Part shown: piece by piece, positions 1 through 8,141 of the stretch
How the letters are laid out: the number at the start of each line of letters is the position of its first letter
Position numbering within the stretch: position 1 is the stretch's first letter
The notes under the pieces: model-generated
The model's input: only the letters and a program-made list of their open reading frames with translations
The model's database searches: none
What the model was told of the DNA's origin: nothing
Assembly: GCF_022808175.1 (NCBI RefSeq)
Contig: NZ_JALGBX010000007.1
Coordinates: 1 to 64,000 of the forward strand
Reading direction: 5' to 3'
DNA length: 64,000 bases
Source: Streptomyces sp. AP-93
GTDB lineage: Bacteria > Actinomycetota > Actinomycetes > Streptomycetales > Streptomycetaceae
Position numbers and translations under genes: made by a program

Positions 1-218
1 GCCAGAAGCAGCGCGGAGGACGTGCCGGAGATGTCCACCGCCCAGTGGACGTTGTAGGCCAGGGCCAGGATCTCGCCCAGCGCGGTCAGGATCGCCGACT
101 CGTCGTTGTCAATCTTCTTCGACCACAGCGTCGCGCCGGTCTCGTCGACCACCGCTGCCCAGTGGTGGCCCTTGCCGGCGTCGATGCCGGCCCAGACCCG
201 GGCCTGTCGCTCGTTCAC
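1..218 (-). mobile_element. IS110-family transposase, 5' part, cut by window edge
   Basis: The minus strand reads a GTG start at 218 preceded by a good GAGGAGGG ribosome site, then VNERQARVWAGIDAGKGHHW and on to the left edge (72 codons seen). The early Asp in AGIDAGKGHHWAA and the following VVDETG are the pattern of the N-terminal DEDD RuvC-like domain of IS110/IS116-type transposases. These enzymes move circular DNA intermediates and typically lack long inverted repeats. Only the N-terminal sixth is visible, so intactness cannot be judged. The element end upstream of the start cannot be placed; 219-424 shows no further gene. Confidence 0.8.
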
Positions 219-424
219 TTGCCCCTCCTCGTTCGGCACAGCCTGCCCTTGGCCCGAGGAACACCCCGCTGTCATCTCCGTAATCAGCGACCGAAGCGCA
301 CATCTCAATCAGCAGTCAGGGCGCCCCGGAGAGCCGGACGGCCACTCCAGGGAAGCCACTGAAGGCAAGGACCCATAAGCCACATCCGGCCCTCCCGGGC
401 CACCCAACAACTTACGGAGAGCCC

Positions 425-2764
425 ATGCCCCGCACCGCCCTGCGCATCTGCCCCCTGTGTGAAGCCACTTGCGGCCTCACGCTCACCATCGAAGGCACCA
501 CCGTCACCGGGGCCCGGGGGGACCGCGACGACGTGTTCAGCCGCGGTTTCATCTGCCCCAAGGGTGCCGCCTTCGGTGGCCTCGACGCCGACCCCGACCG
601 GCTGCGGACCCCCCTCGTGCGACGCGACGGCCGCCTCCGCGAGGCCACCTGGGAGAAGGCCTACCAGGCCATCGCCGATGCGGTCCCCGCCCTCGTGCGG
701 GAGTACGGGCCCCAGTCCGTCGGCGTCGTCCTCGGCAATCCCAACGTCCACACCATGGCCGGCCAGCTCTACCCTCCGCTGCTCCTCAAGGCCCTCGGCA
801 CCCGCAACCTCTTCACTGCCAGCACCCTCGACCAGATGCCCAAACACGTCTCCAGCGGGCTGCTCTTCGGGGATCCCTTCGCCATCCCCGTCCCGGACCT
901 CGACCGCACGGACTTCCTCCTGCTCCTGGGAGCGAACCCGGTCGAGTCCAACGGCTCCCTGTGCACCGCACCCGACTTCCCCGGCCGGCTCAAGGCGCTG
1001 CGCGCACGGGGCGGGACCCTCGTCGTCGTCGACCCGCGCCGCACCCGCACCGCCAAGCTCGCCGACCGCCACCTCGCGCCGCGCCCCGGCAGCGACGCGC
1101 TGCTGCTCGCCGCCCTGGCCCACACGCTGCTCGCCGAGGAGCTGACCGATCCGGGCGTGCTCGCGGAACACACGCAGGGAATCGGGGAACTCGCCGAAGC
1201 GCTCGGTAGTTTCACTCCTGAGGCCGTTTCTCCCTCCTGCGACCTCACGGCCGAAGAGATCCGCGACCTCGCCCGCGATCTCGCGGCCGCGCCGACCGCC
1301 GCCGTCTACGGGCGGATCGGCAGCTGCACCGTCGAGTACGGCACGCTCGCCAGCTGGCTGGTCGACGTGCTGAACATCCTGACCGGCAATCTCGACCGGC
1401 CGGGCGGGGCCCTGTTCCCGTTGTCCGCGACCGACCGCGCACCCCGGCCGGCCGGACCCGGCAAGGGCTTCAGCCTCGGGCGCTGGCACAGCCGGGTCAG
1501 CGGCCACCCCGAGGCCAAGGCCGAACTGCCCATGGCCGCGCTGGCGGAGGAGATCGAGACCCCGGGGAAGGGGCGGATCCGGGCCCTGGTCTCCATCGCG
1601 GCGAACCCCGTGCTGTCCGCCCCCGACGGCCGGCGCCTCGACGCGGCCCTGGCCGGGCTCGACTTCATGGTCAGCATCGATCCCTACCTCAACGAGACGT
1701 CACGCCACGCCCATGTCGTCCTGCCTCCCGCGCGGCCCTCGCAGAGCGCCCACTTCGACTTCTCCTTCAACACCTTCGCCATCCGCAACCAGGTCCGCTA
1801 TTCACCGCCCGCCGTCCCGCTCGAAGACGGGCGCCTGGACGAGTGCGAGATCCACGCCCGTCTCGTACTCGCCGTCTCCGGCATGCACGGAACCGATCCG
1901 GTCGCCGTGGACGACCTGGCCATCGGGGCCACCCTCGCCAGGGAGTGCGCCGACCCGGACTCTCCCCTGCGCGGACAGGATCCGGCGCGCCTCGCCGGGC
2001 TGCTCGCGGGCGGCAGCGGCCCCGAGCGCCGCCTCGACCTGATGCTCCGGCTCGGCCCCTACGGAGACCGGTTCGGCGCGGCTCCGTCCCTGCCGGGAAG
2101 CGCCGCTACGGAGACCAGCGCGGGCCCGCCCGACGGCGCGGCGGTACCGGGCCCGGGCCCCGCCCCCGCCGCTGCCCCTGCCGCCGCTGCCCCTGCCCCC
2201 GGCGGCCTCGGGCTGGAGCTGCTGCGCGCGCACCCGCACGGAATCGACCTGGGCCCGCTGCAGTCCCGGCTCCCGGGCCTGCTGAGGACGCGCAGCGGCA
2301 GGATCGAGCTCCTGCCGGACCCGATCGCGGCCGAACTCCCCAGGCTGCGCAGGGCACTCGCCGACCGCCCCGCCGCCCTGGTGCTCGTGGGCCGCCGCCA
2401 CCTGCGGTCCAACAACAGCTGGTTGCACAACGTTCCGGCCCTCACCGGAGGTTCCAACCGCTGCACCCTCCAGGTCCATCCGGACGACGCCGCCCGGCTC
2501 GGCCTCACCGACGGGCACCCGGCCCGGATCACCGCCGACGGCGGCAGCCTGGAGGTTCCCGTCGAGGTCACCGACACCGTCCGCGCCGGAGTCGTGAGCC
2601 TCCCGCACGGCTGGGGCCACGACCGCCCGGGCACCCGTCTCTCCGTGGCCGCGGCCGTGCCCGGAGCCAACGTCAACCAGCTCCTCGACGGCACCCGGCT
2701 CGACCCGCTCTCCGGTACGGCCGTGCTCAACGGCTTCCCCGTCGAACTGACACCCATCCCCTGA
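425..2764 (+). CDS. Molybdopterin-dependent oxidoreductase (formate dehydrogenase/nitrate reductase superfamily)
   Basis: 779 residues. The N-terminus carries a [4Fe-4S] site, Cys9-x2-Cys12-x3-Cys16-x27-Cys44, as in the bis-MGD (DMSO reductase) family. The large molybdopterin domain follows, and a C-terminal molydopterin-dinucleotide-binding domain begins after an Ala/Pro-rich linker (about residues 575-600), with the SNNSW and GGSNRC stretches typical of that domain. The substrate is not readable from sequence; candidates are assimilatory nitrate reductase-like or BisC/FdhF-like enzymes. There is no twin-Arg signal, so it is probably cytoplasmic. A ribosome site ACGGAGAG precedes ATG. It stands alone, followed 73 bp later by a transporter with no obvious functional link; no molybdenum cofactor genes are nearby. 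Confidence 0.88.
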   Translation: MPRTALRICPLCEATCGLTLTIEGTTVTGARGDRDDVFSRGFICPKGAAFGGLDADPDRLRTPLVRRDGRLREATWEKAYQAIADAVPALVREYGPQSVGVVLGNPNVHTMAGQLYPPLLLKALGTRNLFTASTLDQMPKHVSSGLLFGDPFAIPVPDLDRTDFLLLLGANPVESNGSLCTAPDFPGRLKALRARGGTLVVVDPRRTRTAKLADRHLAPRPGSDALLLAALAHTLLAEELTDPGVLAEHTQGIGELAEALGSFTPEAVSPSCDLTAEEIRDLARDLAAAPTAAVYGRIGSCTVEYGTLASWLVDVLNILTGNLDRPGGALFPLSATDRAPRPAGPGKGFSLGRWHSRVSGHPEAKAELPMAALAEEIETPGKGRIRALVSIAANPVLSAPDGRRLDAALAGLDFMVSIDPYLNETSRHAHVVLPPARPSQSAHFDFSFNTFAIRNQVRYSPPAVPLEDGRLDECEIHARLVLAVSGMHGTDPVAVDDLAIGATLARECADPDSPLRGQDPARLAGLLAGGSGPERRLDLMLRLGPYGDRFGAAPSLPGSAATETSAGPPDGAAVPGPGPAPAAAPAAAAPAPGGLGLELLRAHPHGIDLGPLQSRLPGLLRTRSGRIELLPDPIAAELPRLRRALADRPAALVLVGRRHLRSNNSWLHNVPALTGGSNRCTLQVHPDDAARLGLTDGHPARITADGGSLEVPVEVTDTVRAGVVSLPHGWGHDRPGTRLSVAAAVPGANVNQLLDGTRLDPLSGTAVLNGFPVELTPIP

Positions 2765-2837
2765 GCTGGGGTTTTGCTCGTATTGCTCACGCGTAGACGT
2801 CTTGTTGGCCCCCTGAGGAGGCACCTAGGTTCCCCCC

Positions 2838-4406
2838 ATGCTGACCTTCCTCGGCTTCGCCATGATCGCGACCTTCCTGGTCCTGATCATGCTGAAGAAA
2901 ATGTCGCCCATCGCGGCGCTCGTCCTCATCCCCGCACTCTTCTGCGTGTTCGCCGGACAGGGCGCGCAGCTCGGCGGCTACGTCATCGACGGAGTCGGCA
3001 AGCTCGCGCCGACCGCCGCCATGCTGATGTTCGCCATCGTCTACTTCGGCGTGATGATCGACGTCGGCCTCTTCGACCCGATCGTGCGCGGCATCCTGCG
3101 CTTCTGCAGGGCCGACCCGATGCGCGTCGTGGTCGGCACCGCCGTCCTCGCCGCCATCGTCTCGCTCGACGGCGACGGCTCGACCACCTTCATGATCACC
3201 GTTTCGGCGATGTACCCGCTCTACAAGCGCCTCGGCATGAGCCTGGTGGTGATGACCGGAGTCGCGGCCACCGCCAACGGCGTCATGAACACCCTGCCCT
3301 GGGGCGGCCCCACGGCCCGCGCCGCCACCGCGCTCAAGCTCGATGCCGCCGACATCTTCGTACCGATGATCCCCGCGCTCGCGGTGGGCCTGCTCTTCGT
3401 CTTCGCCCTGGCCTACGTCCTCGGCCTCAAGGAACGCCGCCGCCTCGGCCTGCTGACCCTCCCTGCCGACACCGAGCGGTCGGCGGACCCGGCCGAGGAA
3501 CTCCTGGTCGCGGCCGGCAAGGGCCCGGCCGCCGCCGGGAGCACGCGCACCCCCTCCGCCGGCTCCGCCCCGACCGAGGCGTCCAACGGTTCCGAGACGT
3601 CCTCCGGCTCCGAGACGTCCACCGGTACCGCCGGCTCCGAGGCGTCCACCGGTGCCGAGGCGTCCACCGGCTCCGAGGCGTCCACCGGCTCCGAGGCGTC
3701 CACCCCGTCCATCCCGTCCGCCCGGTCCACGGGACCCACCCCGCCCGCCCCCTCCGAGGACGGCTTCCAGGGCCTCGACCCGCACCGCTCGACGCTGCGT
3801 CCCCGCCTCTACTGGTTCAACGCGGGCCTCACCGTCGCCCTGCTCACCGCCATGATCATGGAACTGCTCCCGATCCCGGTGCTCTTCCTCCTCGGGGCCG
3901 CCCTCGCCCTCACCGTCAACTTCCCCCACATGCCGGACCAGAAGGCCCGGATCGGCGCCCACGCCGAGAACGTCCTGAACGTCGCCGGAATGGTCTTCGC
4001 CGCCGCCGTCTTCACCGGCGTCCTCACCGGTACCGGCATGGTCAAGCACATGGCCGACTGGCTCGTCGGCGCCATCCCCGAGGGCATGGGCCCGCACATG
4101 GCCCTGGTCACCGGCCTGCTCAGCCTGCCCCTCACCTACTTCATGTCCAACGACGGCTTCTACTTCGGCGTCCTGCCGGTCCTCGCCGAGGCCGGCGCCG
4201 CCCACGGGGTCTCCCCGCTCGAAATCGCCCGCGCCTCCCTGGTCGGGCAGGCCCTGCACATGTCGAGCCCGCTCGTTCCGGCCGTCTACGTCCTCGTCGG
4301 CATGGCCAAGGTCGAGTTCGGCGACCACACCCGGTTCACCGTGAAATGGGCGGCCCTGACCTCCCTGGTGGTCCTGGCGGCAGGGATGCTTTTCGGCATC
4401 ATCTGA
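2838..4406 (+). CDS. CitMHS-family citrate/metal-citrate transporter with repetitive cytoplasmic loop
   Basis: 522 residues, a polytopic inner-membrane protein starting MLTFLGFAMIATFLVLIMLK, with hydrophobic segments in two halves and the SMDGDGSTTF-like stretch (here SLDGDGSTTFMITVSAMYPL) characteristic of the CitMHS family, which imports citrate complexed with a divalent metal plus protons. Family members are usually about 430-470 residues. The surplus lies in a hydrophilic central loop (about residues 210-315) rich in Ser/Thr/Glu/Gly with a degenerate STGSEA hexapeptide repeat. ATG at 2838 has a GAGGAGG about 16 bases upstream, a little far. No two-component regulator of the kind often beside citM is present. 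Confidence 0.88.
   Translation: MLTFLGFAMIATFLVLIMLKKMSPIAALVLIPALFCVFAGQGAQLGGYVIDGVGKLAPTAAMLMFAIVYFGVMIDVGLFDPIVRGILRFCRADPMRVVVGTAVLAAIVSLDGDGSTTFMITVSAMYPLYKRLGMSLVVMTGVAATANGVMNTLPWGGPTARAATALKLDAADIFVPMIPALAVGLLFVFALAYVLGLKERRRLGLLTLPADTERSADPAEELLVAAGKGPAAAGSTRTPSAGSAPTEASNGSETSSGSETSTGTAGSEASTGAEASTGSEASTGSEASTPSIPSARSTGPTPPAPSEDGFQGLDPHRSTLRPRLYWFNAGLTVALLTAMIMELLPIPVLFLLGAALALTVNFPHMPDQKARIGAHAENVLNVAGMVFAAAVFTGVLTGTGMVKHMADWLVGAIPEGMGPHMALVTGLLSLPLTYFMSNDGFYFGVLPVLAEAGAAHGVSPLEIARASLVGQALHMSSPLVPAVYVLVGMAKVEFGDHTRFTVKWAALTSLVVLAAGMLFGII
3588..3702 (+). repeat. In-frame 18-bp minisatellite (Ser-Thr-Gly-Ser-Glu-Ala) in the CitMHS gene
   Basis: Units close to TCCACCGGCTCCGAGGCG recur in tandem with small substitutions. 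All keep the reading frame and encode a flexible acidic Ser/Thr loop between the two membrane halves. Confidence 0.85.
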
Positions 4407-4430
4407 CCCCGTACGCCCCTGGCGCGCACA

Positions 4431-4449
4431 AAACTACCGACGCTAGTTT
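4431..4449. promoter_or_regulatory. Putative TetR operator upstream of the aldehyde dehydrogenase gene
   Basis: A perfect palindrome AAACTA-N7-TAGTTT (aaactaccgacgctagttt). It lies just before a TAGGGT possible -10 hexamer at 4451-4456, so binding would block the promoter. The same palindrome with the same 7-base spacer recurs at 8038-8056 before the TetR gene, which makes that regulator the likely ligand. Confidence 0.65.
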
Positions 4450-4578
4450 GTAGGGTGGTTGGCGACGTCGGGTCAGATACGGCGACCGCACGTCACGCGT
4501 CATCGTTCACAGGTACAGACGTTCAGACGTCCATAGGTCGACAGGTCCACGCGCCCGCGCGTGCTCGGGAGGATTGCC

Positions 4579-5991
4579 ATGAAGGCCCACGACGGGATGT
4601 ACATCGGCGGCGAGTGGCGGGCGGCCCTCGGCCGCGACCGCATCGAGGTCCTCAACCCGGCCGACGAGCGGCCCATCGCCTCGGTCCCGGCCGGAACGCC
4701 CGAGGACGTGGACGCGGCCGTACGCGCGGCCCGCGCGGCCTTCCCGGCCTGGGCGGCCACTGCTCCGGCCGAGCGGGCCGCCCTCATCGGGTCCCTGCGC
4801 GACGTGCTGGTCGCCCGCAAGGGGGAGATAGCCGAGACGATCACCGCTGAGCTGGGCTCGCCGCTGGGGTTCTCGGAGATGGTCCACGTCGGGGCGCCGA
4901 TCGCCGTGGCCTCCTCCTACGCCGAGCTCGGGGCCTCGTACGCCTTCGAGGAGCGGATCGGGAACTCGACCGTACTGCTGGAGCCGGTCGGCGTCGTCGG
5001 GGCGATCACCCCCTGGAACTACCCGCTGCACCAGATCGTTGCCAAGGTGGCACCCGCTCTCGCCGCAGGCTGCACCCTCGTCCTCAAGCCCGCTGAGGAC
5101 ACCCCGCTGACCGCACAGCTCTTCGCCGAAGCCGTGCACGAGGCGGGGATCCCCGCCGGGGTCTTCAACCTGGTGACCGGCACCGGCCCGGTCGCCGGCC
5201 AGGCCCTGGCCGCGCACGAGGGAGTCGACCTCGTCTCCTTCACCGGATCCACCGCCGTCGGCAAGCAGATCGGCGCCACGGCCGGCGCCGCCGTCAAGCG
5301 GGTCGCCCTGGAACTGGGCGGAAAATCGGCCAATGTCATCCTGCCCGGCGCCGACCTCGCCAAGGCCGTCGCCGCGGGCGTGGGTCACGTCATGAACAAC
5401 TCCGGCCAGAGCTGCAACGCGCTCACCCGCATGCTCGTCCACCGGGACGACTACGAGGAGGCGGTCTCCCTCGCGGCCGCCGCCGCGGGCAAGTACGCCT
5501 CCGGCGACCCCCTCGACCCGGGCACCCGCATCGGCCCGGTCGTCAGCGCGAAGCAGCGCGACCGCGTCCGCGGCTTCATCACCAAGGGCGTGGAAGAGGG
5601 CGCGCGCCTCGTCGCGGGCGGGCCCGAGGCGCCGCACGCGCAGGGGTACTTCATCGCCCCGACCGTGTTCGCCGACGTCACGCCCGACATGACCATCGCC
5701 CAGGAAGAGATCTTCGGCCCGGTGCTGTCGATCCTTTCCTACGGAGACCAGGACGAGGCCCTGGCCATCGCGAACGGCACCGACTACGGGCTGGGCGGGG
5801 CGGTCTGGGCGGCTGACGAGGAGACGGCGGTGGCCTTCGCCCGCCTGATGGACACCGGCCAGGTGGACATCAACGGCGGCCGCTTCAACCCGCTCGCGCC
5901 CTTCGGCGGGTACAAGAAGTCGGGCGTGGGCCGCGAACTGGGCCCGCACGGCCTCGCCGAGTACCTGCAGACCAAGTCCCTGCAGTTCTAG
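4579..5991 (+). CDS. NAD(P)-dependent aldehyde dehydrogenase family protein
   Basis: 470 residues. ATG at 4579 is chosen because CGGGAGGA lies just upstream. The Rossmann NAD-binding domain, with the FTGSTAVGK stretch, is followed by the catalytic domain: general base Glu245 in LELGGKS and nucleophile Cys279 in SGQSCNA. It oxidises an aldehyde to the acid in the cytoplasm. The C-terminal QTKSLQF and the whole pattern match short-to-medium-chain aldehyde dehydrogenases of actinobacterial fatty-alcohol or terpenoid degradation; the substrate is not established. It is followed 129 bp later by a zinc alcohol dehydrogenase, the preceding step in alcohol to aldehyde to acid conversion. The operator at 4431-4449 suggests repression by the TetR protein at 7362-8009. 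Confidence 0.92.
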   Translation: MKAHDGMYIGGEWRAALGRDRIEVLNPADERPIASVPAGTPEDVDAAVRAARAAFPAWAATAPAERAALIGSLRDVLVARKGEIAETITAELGSPLGFSEMVHVGAPIAVASSYAELGASYAFEERIGNSTVLLEPVGVVGAITPWNYPLHQIVAKVAPALAAGCTLVLKPAEDTPLTAQLFAEAVHEAGIPAGVFNLVTGTGPVAGQALAAHEGVDLVSFTGSTAVGKQIGATAGAAVKRVALELGGKSANVILPGADLAKAVAAGVGHVMNNSGQSCNALTRMLVHRDDYEEAVSLAAAAAGKYASGDPLDPGTRIGPVVSAKQRDRVRGFITKGVEEGARLVAGGPEAPHAQGYFIAPTVFADVTPDMTIAQEEIFGPVLSILSYGDQDEALAIANGTDYGLGGAVWAADEETAVAFARLMDTGQVDINGGRFNPLAPFGGYKKSGVGRELGPHGLAEYLQTKSLQF

Positions 5992-6060
5992 CCCGGCAGG
6001 CCCGCAGCCCGGCAGGCCCGCAGCCCGGCAGCCCGGCAGGCCCGCAGCCCGGCCGGCCCG
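5992..6060 (+). repeat. Short GC-rich tandem repeats between the aldehyde and alcohol dehydrogenase genes
   Basis: The unit CCCGGCAGGCCCGCAG and shortened versions are repeated about four times directly after the aldehyde dehydrogenase stop codon. No open frame or classic terminator is seen. The next gene begins 60 bases later. Confidence 0.6.
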
Positions 6061-6120
6061 TCGGTACGTAGCCCCACAGCCCCACGACCCCGCAACCCCG
6101 CACACACGGAGACGACGATC

Positions 6121-7200
6121 ATGGTCCGCGCCGCCATCCTGCCCGCCGTCGGAGCCCCCCTGGAGATACGGGACATCGTGCTGCCCGAACCCGGCCCCGG
6201 CCAGGTCCGGGTGCGGCTCGCCGCCGCCGGGGTCTGCCACTCCGACCTCTCCCTCACCAACGGCACCATGCGGGTCCCCGTACCCGCCGTCCTCGGCCAC
6301 GAGGGCGCGGGCACGGTCCTCGCCGTCGGCGAAGGGGTCACCCACGTCGCGCCCGGCGACGGGGTGGTGCTCAACTGGGCCCCGTCCTGCGGGCAGTGCC
6401 ACCACTGCTCGATCGGCGAGGTATGGCTCTGCGCCAAGGCGCTCACCGGGGTCGGAGCGGTCTACGCCCACGATGCCCGGGGTGTCGAGCTGCACCCCGG
6501 GCTGAACGTGGCCGCCTTCGCCGAGGAGACGGTCGTCGCGGCCAACTGCGTCCTGCCCGCCCCCGCCGGGATCCCGCTCCCCGAGGCCGCACTGCTCGGC
6601 TGCGCGGTCCTCACCGGCTACGGAGCCGTCCACCACAGCGCCCAGGTACGCCCCGGCGAGTCGGTGGCCGTCTTCGGAGTCGGCGGCGTGGGTCTGGCCG
6701 CCCTCCAGGCGGCCCGGATCGCGACGGCCGGCCCGATCGTGGCCGTGGACGTCTCCCCGGACAAGGAGGAACTGGCCCGGGCGGCCGGCGCCACGGAGTT
6801 CCTGCTCGCCTCCGAGACCACCGCCAAGGACATCCGCGCCCTCACCGGCGGTCACGGCGCGGACGTGGCCGTCGAGTGCGCCGGCCGGGCCGCGAGCATC
6901 CGCGGCGCCTGGGAGTCCACCCGGCGCGGCGGCCGTACGACGGTCGTCGGCATCGGGGGCAAGGAGCAGCAGGTCGCCTTCAACGCCCTGGAGATCTTCC
7001 ACTTCGCCCGCACCCTCACCGGCTGCGTCTACGGCAACAGCGACCCCGCCCGCGACCTCCCGGTGATCGCCGCCCACGTTCGCGCGGGCCGGCTCGACCT
7101 CGGAGCCCTGGTCACCGACCGGATCACCCTCGACGGCATCCCGGCGGCCTTCGACGCGATGCTGGCGGGCAAGGGCGGCCGGTCGCTGGTGATCTTCTAG
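6121..7200 (+). CDS. Zinc-dependent alcohol dehydrogenase (MDR family)
   Basis: 359 residues, GroES-like then Rossmann domain. Catalytic-zinc residues are Cys39 (in CHSD), His60-Glu61 (GHE) and a later Cys. The structural zinc site is complete: Cys90, Cys93, Cys96, Cys104. The nucleotide-binding glycine motif GVGGVGL is followed by VAVDVS; the Asp at the end of that strand favours NAD. It oxidises a primary or secondary alcohol to the aldehyde or ketone used by the aldehyde dehydrogenase just upstream. The pair is probably cotranscribed from the promoter at about 4450, and a terminator follows at 7255. Confidence 0.92.
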   Translation: MVRAAILPAVGAPLEIRDIVLPEPGPGQVRVRLAAAGVCHSDLSLTNGTMRVPVPAVLGHEGAGTVLAVGEGVTHVAPGDGVVLNWAPSCGQCHHCSIGEVWLCAKALTGVGAVYAHDARGVELHPGLNVAAFAEETVVAANCVLPAPAGIPLPEAALLGCAVLTGYGAVHHSAQVRPGESVAVFGVGGVGLAALQAARIATAGPIVAVDVSPDKEELARAAGATEFLLASETTAKDIRALTGGHGADVAVECAGRAASIRGAWESTRRGGRTTVVGIGGKEQQVAFNALEIFHFARTLTGCVYGNSDPARDLPVIAAHVRAGRLDLGALVTDRITLDGIPAAFDAMLAGKGGRSLVIF

Positions 7201-7254
7201 CGGCCTGCCCGCCCGCCTGCCCGCCCGCCCGTCTGCCTGTCGCCCGTCCGTCCG

Positions 7255-7282
7255 GGAGGCCCGCGCCCTGCGGGCCTCCTTT
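7255..7282 (+). terminator. Rho-independent-like terminator after the alcohol dehydrogenase
   Basis: Perfect 10-bp stem GGAGGCCCGC / GCGGGCCTCC with a 5-base loop, followed by TTT. Confidence 0.75.
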
Positions 7283-7361
7283 CAGGCCGAGTTCGGCCGC
7301 GTCCGGCCGAGTTGGGCAGAATCAGGCGGCGTCAGGCAGCGGCAGGCAGCGGCAGGCGGCG

Positions 7362-8009
7362 TCACGCCGTCTCCCGCAGGGCCGCGTACTGGAGGGCCAG
7401 GCCGTCCAGCAGCGCCGCCAGGCCCGTCTCGAAGGCGCCCTCGTCCACCTCGCGCTGGCGCTCCGCCAGCAGGTGGGCCTGGCCCAGGTGCGGGTAGTCC
7501 GACGGGTCGTATGCCGTCTCGTCGTCCACGAAACCCCGGGCGAAGGAACCCACCGCCGAGCCGAGGATGAAGTACCGCATCAGCGCCCCGATCCGGGTCG
7601 CCTGCGCGGGCGGCCAGCCGGCCGCGGTCATCGCGCCGAAGACGGCGTCGGCCACCCGCAGTCCGGCGGGCCTGCGGCCCGGTCCGCGCGCCAGCACCGG
7701 CACGATGTTCGGATGGTCGGACAGCGCGGCCCGGTAGGAGTGTGCCCAGTCGCGCAGCGCGACCTGCCACTCCCGGCCGTCCCCCGCCGCGAACATCGAC
7801 AGGTCGACCCGCGCGCTCACCGCGTCCGCGACCGCGTCCAGGATCTCGTCCTTCGTGCGGAAGTGGTTGTACAGCGAAGGCCCGCTGACCCCCAGCGCCG
7901 CCGCCAGCCGCCGCGTCGAGACGGCCTCCAGCCCCTCGCCGTCCACCAGCGCGCCCGCCGCCTCGACGATGAGCGATCTGCTGAGGAGGGGCTTGCGCGG
8001 TCTGGCCAT
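7362..8009 (-). CDS. TetR-family repressor, probably of the flanking alcohol/acyl-CoA genes
   Basis: 215 residues. The N-terminal helix-turn-helix (about residues 12-58) includes STRRLAAALGVSGPSLYNHF, followed by a TetR_C-type ligand domain ending LALQYAALRETA. Two ATG codons lie at 8018 and 8009. I prefer 8009 because a TACTAT -10 hexamer (8022-8017) sits 7 bases before it, the spacing of leaderless mRNAs, whereas neither start has a ribosome site. The palindrome at 8038-8056 overlaps the expected -35 region, so the gene is likely autorepressed. It is divergent from the acyl-CoA dehydrogenase at 8142. The ligand is unknown; an acyl-CoA or aldehyde/alcohol intermediate would fit the neighbours. 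Confidence 0.9.
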   Translation of the reverse strand: MARPRKPLLSRSLIVEAAGALVDGEGLEAVSTRRLAAALGVSGPSLYNHFRTKDEILDAVADAVSARVDLSMFAAGDGREWQVALRDWAHSYRAALSDHPNIVPVLARGPGRRPAGLRVADAVFGAMTAAGWPPAQATRIGALMRYFILGSAVGSFARGFVDDETAYDPSDYPHLGQAHLLAERQREVDEGAFETGLAALLDGLALQYAALRETA

Positions 8010-8037
8010 GCGCCACATAGTAAGGCCTGCCGGATTT

Positions 8038-8056
8038 AAACTAGCGGTGGTAGTTA
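8038..8056. promoter_or_regulatory. Putative TetR operator in the TetR / acyl-CoA dehydrogenase divergent region
   Basis: Palindrome AAACTA-N7-TAGTTA (aaactagcggtggtagtta), the same half-sites and spacer as at 4431-4449. It covers the -35 region of the leaderless TetR promoter, whose -10 is ATAGTA on the plus strand at 8017-8022. Confidence 0.65.
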
Positions 8057-8141
8057 GCGCCCGACGTACCCGCTCACGCCCCCGCCGCCGCCCCCCGCCC
8101 GATCCCGCCCCGCCCGATCCCACCCCGCCCGGAGGTGCCCG

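Noticed and set aside
1..424. Complete insertion sequence
   Set aside because: Only the transposase N-terminus is in the window; no end of the element can be located.
305..1507. Long minus-strand frames opposite the molybdopterin gene and similar antisense frames across the window
   Set aside because: High-GC codon bias opens long shadow frames on the other strand. They lack ribosome sites, recognisable domains and balanced composition, being Arg/Gly/Pro-rich.
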